The notes: generated by a model not told the origin, from the letters alone. A DNA stretch of 64,000 nucleotides from Actinomycetota bacterium (GCA_020161245.1 JAIUOK010000014.1:1-64000), one strand, 5' to 3'; shown: positions 1-9,728, counted from the stretch's first letter. Translations and numbers: made by a program.

Positions 1-702
1 GAAGGCGACCGCTTCCAGGTCGATGCTGTCCAGCGACAGCTCGGTGGCGTCCTGATCGAACGACGGCAGCGGCGGCGGCGCGGGTTGCGCCTTCGGCGCC
101 GCTTCGATCGGTTCGAGCGACAGGCCGGCGAACGAGGCCGGTTCCGGCGGCACGGGCGGCGCGACGGGTGCGAAGGTCGGTCCGGCGGGCGTCGCATCGG
201 CGGGCAGGCCGTCGACGGGCACGTTTCCGGCCAGTTGCGCCGCCTCGCGGGCGAACGCATCGAAATCGAGTTCGGTGAAGGCGGTCGCGGGCTTCGGCAC
301 GGCGCCGGGCGAGGGGTGCAGGTCTTCCTGTTCGGGCTCGCCGCCCGGCGGCAGCACGTTGTCGTCGCGGCGCAGCTTGGCCGACAGGTGGCGCACCCAG
401 CGGGCCGCGTCCCAGCCGGCGCGGTGCGCGGCGAGTTCGGCCTCGTCGAAGATCACGGTCAGGTCGGGATCGGTGAGCAGCGCGTCGAGCCGGTCCAGCG
501 CCGGTTCGATGCTCGGCTCCAGCGCGACCAGCACCGCCTGCGGGCCCAGCGCGCGCAGTGCGGCTTCGTCGGTGTCGGCCGGGTCGACCACGACGAGCAG
601 TTCGGCGCCGGACTGGCGCAGCGCGTCGGCGAGGCTGTCGGCGGCCTTGCCGGCGCGCGCCAGCAGGGCCACGCGGGGAGCGGCGGCGGCGAACTCAGGC
701 AT
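1..702 (-). CDS. CheB-like chemotaxis protein, N-terminal part (cut by window edge)
   Basis: This is an open frame of 234 codons running off the left edge of the window. Its ATG at 702 overlaps the stop of the upstream hybrid kinase by 8 bases, so the two are translationally coupled. The first ~130 residues look like a receiver-like alpha/beta fold (starts [20 protein letters not shown], with a [13 protein letters not shown] stretch). An acidic, Pro/Ala-rich linker follows (residues ~130-234). In Xanthomonadaceae pil/chp clusters the gene after the ChpA/PilL kinase is a CheB-type methylesterase with a degenerate N-terminal receiver and a linker, which fits. The catalytic esterase domain would lie outside the window, so the function is inferred from position and style. 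Like the kinase tail, it looks proteobacterial, not actinobacterial. Confidence 0.5.
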   Translation of the reverse strand, partial: MPEFAAAAPRVALLARAGKAADSLADALRQSGAELLVVVDPADTDEAALRALGPQAVLVALEPSIEPALDRLDALLTDPDLTVIFDEAELAAHRAGWDAARWVRHLSAKLRRDDNVLPPGGEPEQEDLHPSPGAVPKPATAFTELDFDAFAREAAQLAGNVPVDGLPADATPAGPTFAPVAPPVPPEPASFAGLSLEPIEAAPKAQPAPPPLPSFDQDATELSLDSIDLEAVAF

Positions 703-3700
703 CGGACCGCACCGGCTCCAGCAGCGAGAAGACGTTGCGCATGAGTTCGTTCTCCTGGTACGGCTTGCCGAGGTAGCGGTTGACGCCGATGTCCATCGCG
801 CGCTGGCGGTGTTTGTCGCCGGTGCGCGATGTGATCATGATGATCGGCACCTTCGCCAGGCGTGGGTCGGCCTTCATCGCCGTGGCCAGCTCGTAGCCGT
901 CCATGCGCGGCATCTCGATGTCGAGCAGCATCAGGTCCGGCACGACGTCGATCATGCGTTCGAGCGCGTCGAGGCCGTCCTTCGCGGTCAGCACCTCGAA
1001 GTTGTGGCGCTCCAGCACGCGGCCGGTGACCTTGCGCATGGTCAGCGAGTCGTCGACCACCATGACCAGCGGCACCGCGCGCTGTTCGGCGGCCGGCACG
1101 TCCTCGACGATCTCCGGCTGCACGGCGAGGCGGCGCACCAGCGGCGCGACGTCGAGGATCACCACGACGCTGCCGTCGCCCATGATCGTCGCGCCGAAGA
1201 TGCCGGGGATCGACGCGACCTGCGGGCCGATCGGCTTCACCACGATTTCGCGGTTGCCGACGATCTGGTCCACGGTCACCGCCACGTGCAGGTCGCCCGA
1301 GCGGGTGAGCAGCAGCGGCATCTGCAGCTGGCCTTCGGCCCTGGCCGGCGCGTGGCCGATCAGCTTGCCGAGGTCGTGCAGCACGTATTCCTCGTTGCCG
1401 TAGCGGTAGGTCGCGGCGCCCTTGGCCAGTTCCTCGCGCGGGATGCGGCCGACGCCGCGCACCGAGGCGATCGGCACCGCGAAGGTGGTCTCGCCGATGC
1501 GCACGAACGCGGCCTGGGTGACCGCCAGCGTCTGCGGCAGGCGCAGCAGGAACGCGGTGCCCTTGCCCGGATCGGACTGGATGTCGATGGTGCCGCCGAG
1601 CTGGCGCACTTCGCTGGACACGACGTCCATGCCGACGCCGCGGCCGGCGAGCCGGGTGACGGCTTCGGCGGTGGAGAAGCCGGGCTCGAAGATCAGCGCG
1701 TCGAGCTGGGCGTTCGACAGCGCCATGCCCGGACGGACCAGGCCGCGGGCCTCGCCGCGTTCGCGGATGGCGGCGCGGTCGAGGCCGCGACCGTCGTCGG
1801 ACACCTGCAGCACGACTTCCGAACCTTCCTTGCGCACGGCGATGGTGACCGTGCCCTCGGGGGCCTTGCCGGCGGCGCGGCGCTGTTCGGCGGACTCCAT
1901 GCCGTGCGCGACCGAGTTGCGGAGCATGTGCTCCAGCGGCGCGGTCATGCGCTCCAGCACGTTGCGGTCGAGTTCGCCCTGCGCGCCTTCGACCTTGAGC
2001 TGCACCTGGCGGCCGGTGTCGGCCGCGGCCTGGCGCAGCACGCGGCGCAGGCGCGGCACCAGCGCGTCGAACGGCACCATGCGCGTGCGCATCAGGCCGT
2101 CCTGCAGTTCCGAACTCACGCGCGACTGCTGCAGCAGCAGGGTTTCGTACTGGCGGGTGAGGTCGTCGAGCGTCTGCTGCAGGCTGGCCATGTCGGCCGC
2201 CGATTCGTTCAGCGCGCGCGAGAGCTGCTGCAGCGTGGAGAAGCGGTCGAGTTCGAGCGGATCGAACGTGGCGTCGCCGAGATCGCCCTCGCGCTGGTAG
2301 CGGGCGATGATCTGCGCCTCGGTCTCGATGTCGAGGCGGCGCAGCTGGTCACGCAGACGCGTGTTGGTCTGCTCCATCTCGTTCATCGCCGCGCGGAACG
2401 CGCCGAGCTGCTGCTCCAGGCGCGCGCGGTAGATCGCGACCTCGCCGGCGTAGTTCACCAGCCGGTCGAGCAGGTCGGCGCGGATGCGCACCTGCTCCTG
2501 CGGCGCGCGGACGCCGGTGTCGTCGTCCGCGGCGATGTCCTCGATCGGACCCGACAGCGGCGCCAGCACCGGCTTTTCCTTCGGCGCGTCCGCGGCCCTG
2601 CCGCCGGCCATGCTGGAGGGCAACGGCTGCCCGTGCGCCAAGGCGACGACGTCGTCGATCAGCGCCTGCGGGGTTGCGATCGCGCGGCGTTCGCCGACGC
2701 GCGTGACCATCGCGTGCAAGCGATCGAAGCCGCGCTCGAGCAGGCCGATGCCGGTGCGGTCGAGTTCGCAGCGCTGTTCGACCACGGCTTCCAGCAGGGA
2801 TTCCATGGCGTGGCCGAGTTCGCCGATCGCGAACACGCCGGCCATGCGCGCGCCACCCTTGATCGTGTGCAGGTCGCGCTGCAGGCCGACCAGTGGCTCG
2901 CGCGCATGCGGCGACTGCCGCAGCTGCGCCAGCAGGCCGTCGGAATGGTCGAGCAGGTCGCCGGCTTCCTCGATGAAGACATCGACCAGCTCGGCATCCA
3001 TGCCGACCATGTCCAGCGGCGCATCCGGATCCTCGGACGGGATGTCGGCCAGCAGCGCGGCGACCACGGATTCGACCGCAGCGTCGGCCTCGGCCTCGTC
3101 GGCGGCTTCCGCCTCCTCCGCTGCAATGCGTTCGGCTTCGAGGCGCTCGGCCTCAAGGCGCTCGGCTTCAAGGCGCTCGGCTTCAAGACGTTCGGCTTCA
3201 AGCCGCTCCGCTTCAAGACGCTCGGCCTCGAGTCGCTCCGCTTCAAGACGCTCGGCTTCGAGTCGCTCAGCTTCGAGTCGCTCAGCTTCGAGACGCTCAG
3301 CTTCGAGACGCTCAGCTTCGAGACGCTCAGCTTCGAGACGCTCGGCCTCGAGGCGCTCGGCCTCGAGGCGTGCTGCCTCTTCCGCAGCCTGACGCTCTGC
3401 TTCGAGACGCGCGGCCTCTTCGGCGGCGGCTCGCGCGGCCTCCTCGGCGGCGAGGCGCTCGGCCTCCAGGCGCTCTGCTTCGAGACGCTCCTGCTCGATC
3501 CGCTCGGCCTCGATGCGGGCGGCCTCCTCGGCGGCGAGGCGCTCCTGCTCGAGCCGCTCCGCCTCGAGCCGCTCCGCCTCGAGTCGCTCGGCCTCGAGTC
3601 GCTCGGCCTCGAGCCGCTCGGCCTCGAGTCGCTCGGCCTCGAGTCGCTCGGCCTCGAGTCGCTCTGCCTCGAGTCGCTCTGCCTCGAGTCGCTCGGCCTC

Positions 3701-5083
3701 GAGTCGCTCTGCCTCGAGTCGCTCTGCCTCGAGTCGCTCGGCCTCGAGCCGCTCGGCCTCCAGTCGCTCGGCCTCGATGCGGGCGGCCTCCTCGGCGGCG
3801 AGGCGCTCCTGCTCGAGCCGCTCGGCCTCGAGGCGCTCGGCCTCGATGCGGGCGGCCTCCTCGGCGGCGAGGCGCTCGGCCTCGAGACGCTCGGCCTCGA
3901 GCCGCTCGGCCTCCAGGCGCTCGGCCTCCAGGCGCTCGGCCTCGATGCGGGCGGCCTCCTCGGCGGCGAGGCGCTCCTGCTCGAGCCGCTCGGCCTCGAG
4001 ACGCTCGGCCTCGAGACGCTCGGCCTCGAGACGCTCGGCCTCGAGACGCTCGGCCTCCTCGGCGGCGAGGCGCTCCTGCTCGAGCCGCTCGGCCTCCAGG
4101 CGCTCGGCCTCGGCACGCTCGGCGTCCTCGCGGTCGCGGCGCTCGGCGTCGAGGTCGACGACCTCGGCGAGCTGCGGGCCCGGCGTGGCGGTGAACGGCG
4201 ACGGACGGTCCGACGGCGCGGCCGGCACAGGGACGTGGGTGAAGGGCGACGCCGCGCTGGTGTCGGCGTGCAGGCCCATGCCGAGCATGGTCTCGGTGAC
4301 GCGCTTGACCGATTCGGCGACGTCGGCGTCGCTCGGGTTCTCCTCGGTCCACCACGGGGCGGCCGGCTCCTCGGCCTCGCCGCCGTCGATCTCGACGAGG
4401 CCGGCCTCGAGCAGCCCGACGACGACCATGCCGGCCTCGTAGACGGTGAACCCGCACTCGTCGCCGAGGTCGGCGATGGTGCGCACTCCGTCCACCTTGC
4501 ACAGCAGCGCCCAGTCGTACGGGCCGAGTACGACGTCGGTCGTCGCCGGCGCGGCGGTCGACAGGACCGGCACGGCGTCGGCTCCGCCGATGTAGGGAAG
4601 GATCGAGGTCCAGCGCTCCTCGCGGTCGCGGGCCGAGGCCAGCAGGTCGGTCACGCTCATAACGGGGGCGACGTCCTGGCGGGTGCGCTTGCCGTTGCGG
4701 AAGCGTCGGTCGGCCACCTGCCAGTGCAGCAGGTCGGCCACCTGGTCGCGGACCTGCTCGGAGACGAACGACTCCACCACGGTGCGGTCGACGAAGCCGA
4801 GGCGCACCAGCAGCTCGCCGAGGCGCCAGCCCTGCAGCTCGGTCCGCTGCACCTCCAGGGCCTCGGCCAGGGCCTCCGGGGTCAGGACGCCCGACGACAT
4901 GAGCCGGACGCCGAGCAGAGGACGGCGGCCGGGCACCGACACCGCGTAGACGTCGCCGTCGCGGAACCAGACCGTGGCCTGCTCGCCGGTGGGGTCGGAC
5001 AGGGTGAGGCAGCCGGTGGCCTCCTGGGACGCCAGCTCGAGGAGGAGGCTGTCCACCCGGGCCGTGTAGCCGCCGTCAGGCAC
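695..5083 (-). CDS. Hybrid protein: actinobacterial DUF4388 N-terminus + EAERL repeat + ChpA/PilL-type CheA kinase-receiver (probable chimera)
   Basis: The frame is 1462 codons from a GTG at 5083 behind a GGAGGAGG ribosome site. Residues ~8-130 are a DUF4388/PATAN-like domain typical of actinobacteria ([16 protein letters not shown]). Residues ~325-652 are a repeat of EAERL units. Then comes a single Hpt domain with His739 ([13 protein letters not shown]), a dimerisation region, a CheA-type ATPase (N box [13 protein letters not shown] near 1050), a CheW-like domain (~1195-1325) and a receiver domain (~1337-1460, phospho-acceptor in [15 protein letters not shown]). The second half matches gammaproteobacterial ChpA/PilL twitching-motility kinases, which normally carry several Hpt domains. 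Only one is present here. The two halves have different origins and join inside the repeat, so I read this as a chimeric join and not as one native protein. A real PATAN-CheA fusion is possible but less likely. Confidence 0.6.
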   Translation of the reverse strand: MPDGGYTARVDSLLLELASQEATGCLTLSDPTGEQATVWFRDGDVYAVSVPGRRPLLGVRLMSSGVLTPEALAEALEVQRTELQGWRLGELLVRLGFVDRTVVESFVSEQVRDQVADLLHWQVADRRFRNGKRTRQDVAPVMSVTDLLASARDREERWTSILPYIGGADAVPVLSTAAPATTDVVLGPYDWALLCKVDGVRTIADLGDECGFTVYEAGMVVVGLLEAGLVEIDGGEAEEPAAPWWTEENPSDADVAESVKRVTETMLGMGLHADTSAASPFTHVPVPAAPSDRPSPFTATPGPQLAEVVDLDAERRDREDAERAEAERLEAERLEQERLAAEEAERLEAERLEAERLEAERLEAERLEQERLAAEEAARIEAERLEAERLEAERLEAERLEAERLAAEEAARIEAERLEAERLEQERLAAEEAARIEAERLEAERLEAERLEAERLEAERLEAERLEAERLEAERLEAERLEAERLEAERLEAERLEAERLEAERLEAERLEQERLAAEEAARIEAERIEQERLEAERLEAERLAAEEAARAAAEEAARLEAERQAAEEAARLEAERLEAERLEAERLEAERLEAERLEAERLEAERLEAERLEAERLEAERLEAERLEAERLEAERLEAERLEAERLEAERIAAEEAEAADEAEADAAVESVVAALLADIPSEDPDAPLDMVGMDAELVDVFIEEAGDLLDHSDGLLAQLRQSPHAREPLVGLQRDLHTIKGGARMAGVFAIGELGHAMESLLEAVVEQRCELDRTGIGLLERGFDRLHAMVTRVGERRAIATPQALIDDVVALAHGQPLPSSMAGGRAADAPKEKPVLAPLSGPIEDIAADDDTGVRAPQEQVRIRADLLDRLVNYAGEVAIYRARLEQQLGAFRAAMNEMEQTNTRLRDQLRRLDIETEAQIIARYQREGDLGDATFDPLELDRFSTLQQLSRALNESAADMASLQQTLDDLTRQYETLLLQQSRVSSELQDGLMRTRMVPFDALVPRLRRVLRQAAADTGRQVQLKVEGAQGELDRNVLERMTAPLEHMLRNSVAHGMESAEQRRAAGKAPEGTVTIAVRKEGSEVVLQVSDDGRGLDRAAIRERGEARGLVRPGMALSNAQLDALIFEPGFSTAEAVTRLAGRGVGMDVVSSEVRQLGGTIDIQSDPGKGTAFLLRLPQTLAVTQAAFVRIGETTFAVPIASVRGVGRIPREELAKGAATYRYGNEEYVLHDLGKLIGHAPARAEGQLQMPLLLTRSGDLHVAVTVDQIVGNREIVVKPIGPQVASIPGIFGATIMGDGSVVVILDVAPLVRRLAVQPEIVEDVPAAEQRAVPLVMVVDDSLTMRKVTGRVLERHNFEVLTAKDGLDALERMIDVVPDLMLLDIEMPRMDGYELATAMKADPRLAKVPIIMITSRTGDKHRQRAMDIGVNRYLGKPYQENELMRNVFSLLEPVRSDA
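3125..4110 (-). repeat. 15-bp tandem coding repeat encoding (EAERL)n coiled coil
   Basis: About 1 kb of 15-bp units encodes [15 protein letters not shown] on the minus strand, inside the hybrid kinase frame. The protein would form a long charged single helix or coiled coil. Codon choice changes along the repeat. At 3130-3330 many Glu codons are GAA and many units read gcttcaag/gcttcgag on the plus strand. Beyond ~3540 nearly all Glu codons are GAG and units read gcctcgag. That change lies where the proteobacterial and actinobacterial halves meet. Long open frames in other phases here are by-products of the repeat. Confidence 0.9.
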
Positions 5084-5208
5084 GCCGGACCTCCTCCACC
5101 ACTGTTGGGCTCGCCCGAACGGGCGCTTCCCTGAGTCCTTCGGACGCTCGGCGCCCCGGATTGAGCCCTTGGGCGTGTCCGCCTTCCCGGCGTGCCACGA
5201 TGGGCGGC

Positions 5209-6054
5209 GTGCCGCAGGAGACACTGATCACCGTCGCCCCCACGGGGGCCGAGACGGCGAAGTCGGACGCACCGGCCCTACCGGTCACCCTCGACGAGCT
5301 CGTCGGCACCGCCAAGGCCTGCCAGGCGGCCGGCGCGGGCCTCATCCACGTGCACATCCGCGACGCCGACGCGCGCCCCACCCTCGACCTGCAGCGCCTC
5401 ACCGACACCGTGGCCGCGCTCCGCGAGGGAACCGACCTCGTGGTTCAGCTGTCCACGGGCGGGGCCGTCACCGACCCCTACGAGGCGCGGCTGGGCGTGC
5501 TCGACGCCGAGCCCGACTCCTGCTCGCTGACCTGCGGCACCGTGAACTTCGGCTCCGACGTGTTCCTGAACCCCTGGGACTTCATGGTCGAGCTCTACCG
5601 CAAGACGCAGGCGCTGGAGATCGTGCCGGAGTTCGAGCTCTTCGACCTCGGGCACGTCATCGCGCTGAACCGCCTGCTCGACAAGGAGGGCGCGCCCTAC
5701 GGCGGGCACGTCCACTGCGACCTCGTGCTCGGCGTGCCCGGCGGTGCTCCCGGCACCACCGAGGCGGTCGTCGCGATGGCCCGCGAGCTCCCGCCGGGGG
5801 CGTCCTGGTCGGCGACCGGTGTGGGCCGCAGCACGATGCCCGTGGCCCTGGCTGCGCTGTCCGCCGGCGGCCACCTGCGCGTGGGCATGGAGGACACCCT
5901 CACGTACGCTCCGGGCCGCCCGGTGCGCGACAACGCCGAGCTCGTAGAACGTGCCGCGACCCTCTCAAGGTTGGCCCTCCGGGAGCCGATGACCACCGAT
6001 GGGGCGCGATCTCTTCTCCACGTCAAGGATCGAAGGAACGAGGTGGCTGCATGA
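5209..6054 (+). CDS. BKACE family 3-keto-5-aminohexanoate cleavage-type enzyme (DUF849)
   Basis: This 281-residue TIM-barrel enzyme belongs to the beta-keto acid cleavage family, which uses a divalent metal to condense a beta-keto acid with acetyl-CoA. The metal-binding HxH is visible near residue 40 ([13 protein letters not shown]), and the barrel signature [11 protein letters not shown] is present. The founding member (Kce) acts in lysine fermentation, but most relatives have other substrates, so the substrate is unknown. I chose GTG at 5209 because a -10-like CACGAT ends 7 nt before it. ATG at 5200 is the alternative. The stop overlaps the next ATG as ATGA, so the gene is coupled to the RsiG-like gene. 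Confidence 0.85.
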   Translation: MPQETLITVAPTGAETAKSDAPALPVTLDELVGTAKACQAAGAGLIHVHIRDADARPTLDLQRLTDTVAALREGTDLVVQLSTGGAVTDPYEARLGVLDAEPDSCSLTCGTVNFGSDVFLNPWDFMVELYRKTQALEIVPEFELFDLGHVIALNRLLDKEGAPYGGHVHCDLVLGVPGGAPGTTEAVVAMARELPPGASWSATGVGRSTMPVALAALSAGGHLRVGMEDTLTYAPGRPVRDNAELVERAATLSRLALREPMTTDGARSLLHVKDRRNEVAA

Positions 6055-6626
6055 CCAGGCCGATGGCCGGCGGACGACGCAGGGTCGACCGGGTCCTCGC
6101 CCCGGACTACCTCGACGACCTGCGCACCGCCCCGCTCGACGTCGTCCGCGGGAAGCGGCACGAGGCCGAGCAGGAGGAGGCCGACCTCTCCTTCGCCCGC
6201 CGCATGCTGCACGGGCGGATGGACATCATCAAGGCCGAGCAGGCGCGCCGGGCCGACCCCGAGGGCGGCTCGCTCGTCGAGCGTCTCTCCACGATCCTCG
6301 CCGACCCCTCGCGCAGCACGCACGGATCCGGCCGCCATCTCACGGTCGAGCCGTCGCGCGTCGACGAGCACCGGCGCAAGGAGGAAGCGATCGTCGCCGA
6401 CGCCGAGATCAGCGACGTCGTCCACCGCACCGACGCCGAGCTCGACGAGGCCCTGGCGCGGCTGCGGGAGACCGAGGTCGAGGTCTCGGAGGTGCGCCAC
6501 GACGTCCAGCACGTCATGGACGCACTCACCGAGGAGATCGCCCGCCGCTACCGCGAGGGCGAGGCGTCGGTCGACGACCTGCTCGCCCACCTCGGCACCG
6601 ACGGCTCGGGCGCCTCGGCGTCCTGA
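6051..6626 (+). CDS. rsiG: RsiG-family anti-sigma factor with two c-di-GMP binding motifs
   Basis: The protein is 191 residues, mostly charged helix. Two copies of the RsiG signature E-x3-S-x2-R-x3-Q-x3-D can be read. The first is EADLSFARRMLHGRMD (residues ~42-57, His in place of Gln). The second is EVEVSEVRHDVQHVMD (residues ~143-158, exact). In Streptomyces, RsiG folds as an antiparallel coiled coil that binds c-di-GMP through these two motifs and then sequesters the sigma factor WhiG. Relatives are widespread in actinobacteria that do not sporulate. The start overlaps the BKACE stop (ATGA). No sigma factor gene is adjacent, so the partner is unknown. Confidence 0.8.
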   Translation: MTRPMAGGRRRVDRVLAPDYLDDLRTAPLDVVRGKRHEAEQEEADLSFARRMLHGRMDIIKAEQARRADPEGGSLVERLSTILADPSRSTHGSGRHLTVEPSRVDEHRRKEEAIVADAEISDVVHRTDAELDEALARLRETEVEVSEVRHDVQHVMDALTEEIARRYREGEASVDDLLAHLGTDGSGASAS

Positions 6627-6645
6627 CGCCGTCCGCCGGCCCGTC

Positions 6646-7602
6646 ATGCCCGACACCTCCGTCGTCCTGGCCGAGGTCGTCCGCAACGGCTTCGTCGAGG
6701 GCGTCCATCGCGGCTCGCTCGTCGTGCTCGACGCCGACGGCTCGGTGCTGCTGTCGCGAGGCGACGCCGTGTCGCCGGTGTTCCCGCGCTCCTGCAACAA
6801 GCTCATGCAGGCCGCCGGGATGGTCGAGCTGGGATACCCCGGCCGCGACCGCCACCTCGCACTCGCGGCGGCGTCGCATTGGGGGCAGCCCCACCATGTC
6901 GAGGGCGTGCGCGAGATCCTGGCCGCCGCGGGCCTCGACGAGGAGGCGCTCAGGACACCCTCGGACTGGCCCGCCGACCCGGCAGCCCGCGACCAGCTCG
7001 TTCGCGCCGGCGGTCATGCGGCGCCGATCCTCATGAACTGCTCGGGCAAGCACGCAGCCATGCTCGCGACGTGCGTCGTGCAGGACTGGCCGCTCGACGA
7101 CTACCGCGATGTCGCGCATCCCCTGCAGGAGCACCTGGCCGCCACGGTCGAGCGGATCGCGGGCGAGCCCGCCGAGGCCGTCGGGGTCGACGGATGCGGT
7201 GCCCCGGTGCTGTCGATGTCGCTGACCGCCCTGGCACGGGCCTACTCGGCGTGCATAACGGCGGACGCCGGCTCGCCCGAGCGGCTGGTCGCCGACGCGA
7301 TGCGGGCGCATCCCGGCTTCGTCGGCGGCCACGGCCACGACGTGACGGCCTTCATGGAGGGCGTGCCCGGGCTGCTGGTCAAGGACGGCGCCGAGGGCGT
7401 GTACGCCGCGGCCCTGCCCGACGGCCGCGCCGTCGCGTTCAAGGTCGACGACGGTGCCGGCCGCCCGCGACCCACGGTGCTGGCAGCAGTGCTGCGCAGC
7501 CTGGGGGTCGAGGCGGCAGCGCTCGACGAGCTCGCCGAGGTCGTGCTGCTCGGCGGCGGGCAGCCGGTCGGATCCGTCCGGGCCGTTGTCGGGCTGGTCT
7601 AG
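6646..7602 (+). CDS. Asparaginase (L-asparaginase II family)
   Basis: The protein is 318 residues, full length for the asparaginase II-like family of actinobacteria and rhizobia, which hydrolyses asparagine to aspartate and ammonia. Family-typical stretches are seen: SCNKLMQAAGMVE near residue 50, NCSGKHAAMLATC near 130, VGVDGCGAPV near 180 and GHGHDVTAFME near 225. It has no signal peptide and should be cytoplasmic. It starts 20 bases after rsiG on the same strand and may be co-transcribed with it. No activity data can be inferred beyond the family. Confidence 0.88.
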   Translation: MPDTSVVLAEVVRNGFVEGVHRGSLVVLDADGSVLLSRGDAVSPVFPRSCNKLMQAAGMVELGYPGRDRHLALAAASHWGQPHHVEGVREILAAAGLDEEALRTPSDWPADPAARDQLVRAGGHAAPILMNCSGKHAAMLATCVVQDWPLDDYRDVAHPLQEHLAATVERIAGEPAEAVGVDGCGAPVLSMSLTALARAYSACITADAGSPERLVADAMRAHPGFVGGHGHDVTAFMEGVPGLLVKDGAEGVYAAALPDGRAVAFKVDDGAGRPRPTVLAAVLRSLGVEAAALDELAEVVLLGGGQPVGSVRAVVGLV

Positions 7603-7606
7603 CGGC

Positions 7607-7780
7607 TCAGCAGCGCTCGGGGCCGGTGCGCACGCGCAGCGCGCGCAGCAGCCGGTCCGAGGGGCTCCCGGAGGTGCGCTGGCAGCGCGCCCGCGCGGCG
7701 AGGCGCGACAGGCAGGCGTCGTCGCGCAGCGCATCGGTGCGCGCGAGGGCGGCTGACGAGGTCAGGTCGGGCGAGATCAT
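7607..7780 (-). CDS. Small hypothetical protein (57 aa), downstream of ArsI/CadI
   Basis: ATG at 7780 is preceded by an AGGAG site 7 nt away. The frame is in good high-GC codon use for 57 residues (MISPDLTSSAALARTDALRD...) and ends 4 bases from the asparaginase stop (tail to tail). It holds three Cys (residues ~24, 34 and 57) and many Arg. It lies 56 bases behind the ArsI/CadI gene on the same strand and may belong to its transcript. I recognise no family. Confidence 0.45.
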   Translation of the reverse strand: MISPDLTSSAALARTDALRDDACLSRLAARARCQRTSGSPSDRLLRALRVRTGPERC

Positions 7781-7835
7781 CGTGGTCTCCTGGTCGTGGT
7801 CGTGGTCGTGGTGGCCGGGGCGCTGGTGTGGGTGC

Positions 7836-8327
7836 TCAGCAGCAGGCGGCGGACTTCTCGGGGGCCGTATCGGCGTCGTCGGCAGCGGTCGCCCCGGCGC
7901 CGCAGCAGGCGGCCTGCTCGACCTCGTCGACGGCGAAGAAGGTCTGGCTGTCGGCGAGCACGGTGTAGAACTCCCACCGCTCGCCGTCGGGTGCGGTCTC
8001 GACCCAGAACTTGTCCTGCGTCGCGTAGCAGCAGGTCGTGCCGCGCTCGTCGACCGACATGAGGCCCTCGCCGGCGAGCCGGGTCTGGGCCGCGTCGACG
8101 TCGTCGGTCGAGCCGAGCTCCACCCCGAGGTGGTTGAGGCTGTCGGCCGCGCCCTTGTTCTCGATGAGCACCAGCTTGAGCGGCGGCTCGGCCACAGCGA
8201 AGTTGGCGTACCCGGGCCGCACCTTCGCGGGCCCGACGCCGAACAGCTTGCTGTAGAACGCCGTGGCCGCCTCCACGTCCTCGACGTTGAGGGCGAGCTG
8301 CAGGCGGGTGGGGACGGTGGTGGTCAT
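7836..8327 (-). CDS. ArsI/CadI family metal(loid)-resistance dioxygenase
   Basis: The protein is 163 residues of the vicinal-oxygen-chelate (glyoxalase) fold. It has the ArsI/CadI hallmarks: RPGYANFAVAEPPLKLVL, NHLGVE, the TTCCYA vicinal Cys pair that binds trivalent arsenic, and Cys pairs in the tail (AACCG, final SAACC). Characterised relatives are the C-As lyase ArsI (demethylates MAs(III)) and CadI, a cadmium-induced protein. The two cannot be told apart by eye. A GAGGAGG site precedes the ATG by 4 bases. The upstream AT-rich region holds ArsR-type inverted repeats, but no arsR lies next to it. A second copy lies at 48,667 in the arsenic cluster. Confidence 0.88.
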   Translation of the reverse strand: MTTTVPTRLQLALNVEDVEAATAFYSKLFGVGPAKVRPGYANFAVAEPPLKLVLIENKGAADSLNHLGVELGSTDDVDAAQTRLAGEGLMSVDERGTTCCYATQDKFWVETAPDGERWEFYTVLADSQTFFAVDEVEQAACCGAGATAADDADTAPEKSAACC

Positions 8328-8355
8328 CGTGCCTCCTCGGTTGCATCGACGGATG

Positions 8356-8412
8356 TCGATATCGATTGCGATCGATACTGGACCGTATATCGATGTCTGT
8401 CAATATTGATGT
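8356..8412. promoter_or_regulatory. ArsR/SmtB-type operator cluster upstream of arsI/cadI
   Basis: This AT-rich island in a very GC-rich region has several overlapping palindromes: TCGATATCGA at 8356-8365, ATCGATA (8371-8377) with TATCGAT (8388-8394) 10 bases apart, and an ATATTGAT half site at 8403-8410. Such imperfect 7-10-7 repeats upstream of cad/ars genes are typical ArsR-family binding sites. It lies between the divergent ArsI/CadI gene and the APC transporter. Which repressor binds is unknown, as no arsR is adjacent. Confidence 0.6.
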
Positions 8413-8537
8413 CGATCGAAAAGGTCGGCCCCCCGTCGCCGGGCCCGGCGCGGTCGGGGCGTTGGCGCACCGGCGATCGGGCCTCCGGCGTCCCCCGGGT
8501 CCACCCAGCGTTCACCTGCCGCTGGCAGGCTCCGCCC

Positions 8538-9728
8538 ATGACCTCGGCTCAGACCCTGGCGCGTCGGCTCGGGCTCGGCGGCGCTGTCGCCATCGGCGTC
8601 GGCGCCATGCTCGGCACCGGGGTGTTCGCCGCCTGGACTCCGGCCCTGCGGCTGGCCGGGCCGGCGCTGCTGGGCGCGCTCGCGATCGCGGCCGTCGTCG
8701 CCGCGCTCAACGCCTGGTCGACCGCCGCTCTCGCCCGCGTGCACCCGCAGGCGGGCGGCGCCTACGTCTACGGCAAGGAGCGCCTCGGCCGCTGGGCCGG
8801 CCTGCTCGCGGGCTGGGCGTTCGTCGTCGGCAAGTCGGCGTCCGCCGGCGCCGCCGCGCTCACCATCGGCGCCTACGTAGCCCCCGACTACCAGCGGTGG
8901 GTCGGTGCCGCGGCGGTCGTCGTGGTGCTGCTGTTCGATCTGCGCGGCGTCACGAAGACCGCGGGGGCCTCCGCGGTCGTGTCGGCGGTCGTGATCGTGG
9001 TCCTGCTCGTGCTCGTCGCTGCGGTGGCCGTCGGCCGGGCCACCACGGGGTCCGATGGTGCGGCGTCCGGCGACGGCCTGCCGCACGGTGCGACCGGCGT
9101 GCTGGCGGCCGCCGGCATCCTGTTCGTCGCCTTCGCCGGCTACGCCCGGATCGCGACCCTCGGCGAGGAGGTGCGCGACCCGGAGCGCACCCTGCCCCGG
9201 GCGATCGTCGTGTCGTTCGCGGTCGTGGTCGTGGTCTACCTGCTCGTCGCGCTGGCGGTCCTCGCGATGGGGCTGCGGCCCGACGACCTCACGGCCGCGC
9301 CCCTCGAGGCGATCGCCCGGTACGTGAACGGCGAGTGGCTGCCCGGCCTCGTGCGCGTCGCGGCTGTCCTCGCCGCAGGCGGGGCGCTGCTCTCGCTGCT
9401 GGCCGGGGTGGGCCGCACGCTGTTCGCGCTCGGCCGCGGCGGCGACGGCCCCGCCGCGCTCGCCGAGCTCTCCGGCCACGGGGTGCCCGCGCGGGCGCAG
9501 GTCGCGGCGGCTGCCGCGGCCGTGGGCGTCGTCGCGGTCGGCGGCATCGCGGCGGCCCTGGCGGTGTCGGCAGCCACGATCCTGACCTACTACGGCGTCG
9601 CGCACCTCGCGGCGCTGCGGCTGCGGCCGGACGAGGGGCGGCCGCCACGCGTGGTGCCGGCGGCCGGCCTGCTCGGCTGCGTCCTTGTGGTGGCAGGGCT
9701 CGTCCTGGCCGCCCGCACGCTGGGGTAG
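8538..9728 (+). CDS. APC superfamily amino acid/amine permease
   Basis: The protein is 396 residues with about 11-12 hydrophobic helices and no soluble domain. It opens with the APC signature GVGAMLGTGVFAAW in helix 1 and has FAGYARIATLGEEVRDPERT after helix 6, both standard for amino acid-polyamine-organocation permeases. The substrate cannot be read from sequence. It is slightly short for the family (usually 430-480). The start follows a CAGGCT -10-like element by 6 bases and no ribosome site is seen, so the transcript may be leaderless. It stands alone, divergent from the arsI operator. Confidence 0.8.
   Translation: MTSAQTLARRLGLGGAVAIGVGAMLGTGVFAAWTPALRLAGPALLGALAIAAVVAALNAWSTAALARVHPQAGGAYVYGKERLGRWAGLLAGWAFVVGKSASAGAAALTIGAYVAPDYQRWVGAAAVVVVLLFDLRGVTKTAGASAVVSAVVIVVLLVLVAAVAVGRATTGSDGAASGDGLPHGATGVLAAAGILFVAFAGYARIATLGEEVRDPERTLPRAIVVSFAVVVVVYLLVALAVLAMGLRPDDLTAAPLEAIARYVNGEWLPGLVRVAAVLAAGGALLSLLAGVGRTLFALGRGGDGPAALAELSGHGVPARAQVAAAAAAVGVVAVGGIAAALAVSAATILTYYGVAHLAALRLRPDEGRPPRVVPAAGLLGCVLVVAGLVLAARTLG

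Noticed and set aside
3125-4110. CRISPR-like or satellite array of 15-bp units
   Set aside because: The units are back to back without spacers, keep one reading frame (EAERL), and differ mainly by codon choice. It is a coding repeat. Frames of 270-490 codons in other phases here are by-products of its periodicity.
5161-5208. Longer start for the BKACE gene (ATG at 5161 or 5200)
   Set aside because: The family homology begins after 5209 and a -10-like CACGAT ends 7 bases before GTG 5209. ATG at 5200 stays possible but has no ribosome site.
8324-8539. 71-codon minus-strand frame between arsI/cadI and the APC gene, as a possible small regulator
   Set aside because: It covers the operator palindromes, has no HTH or Cys site of an ArsR, and shows poor codon use. 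I read the region as regulatory.
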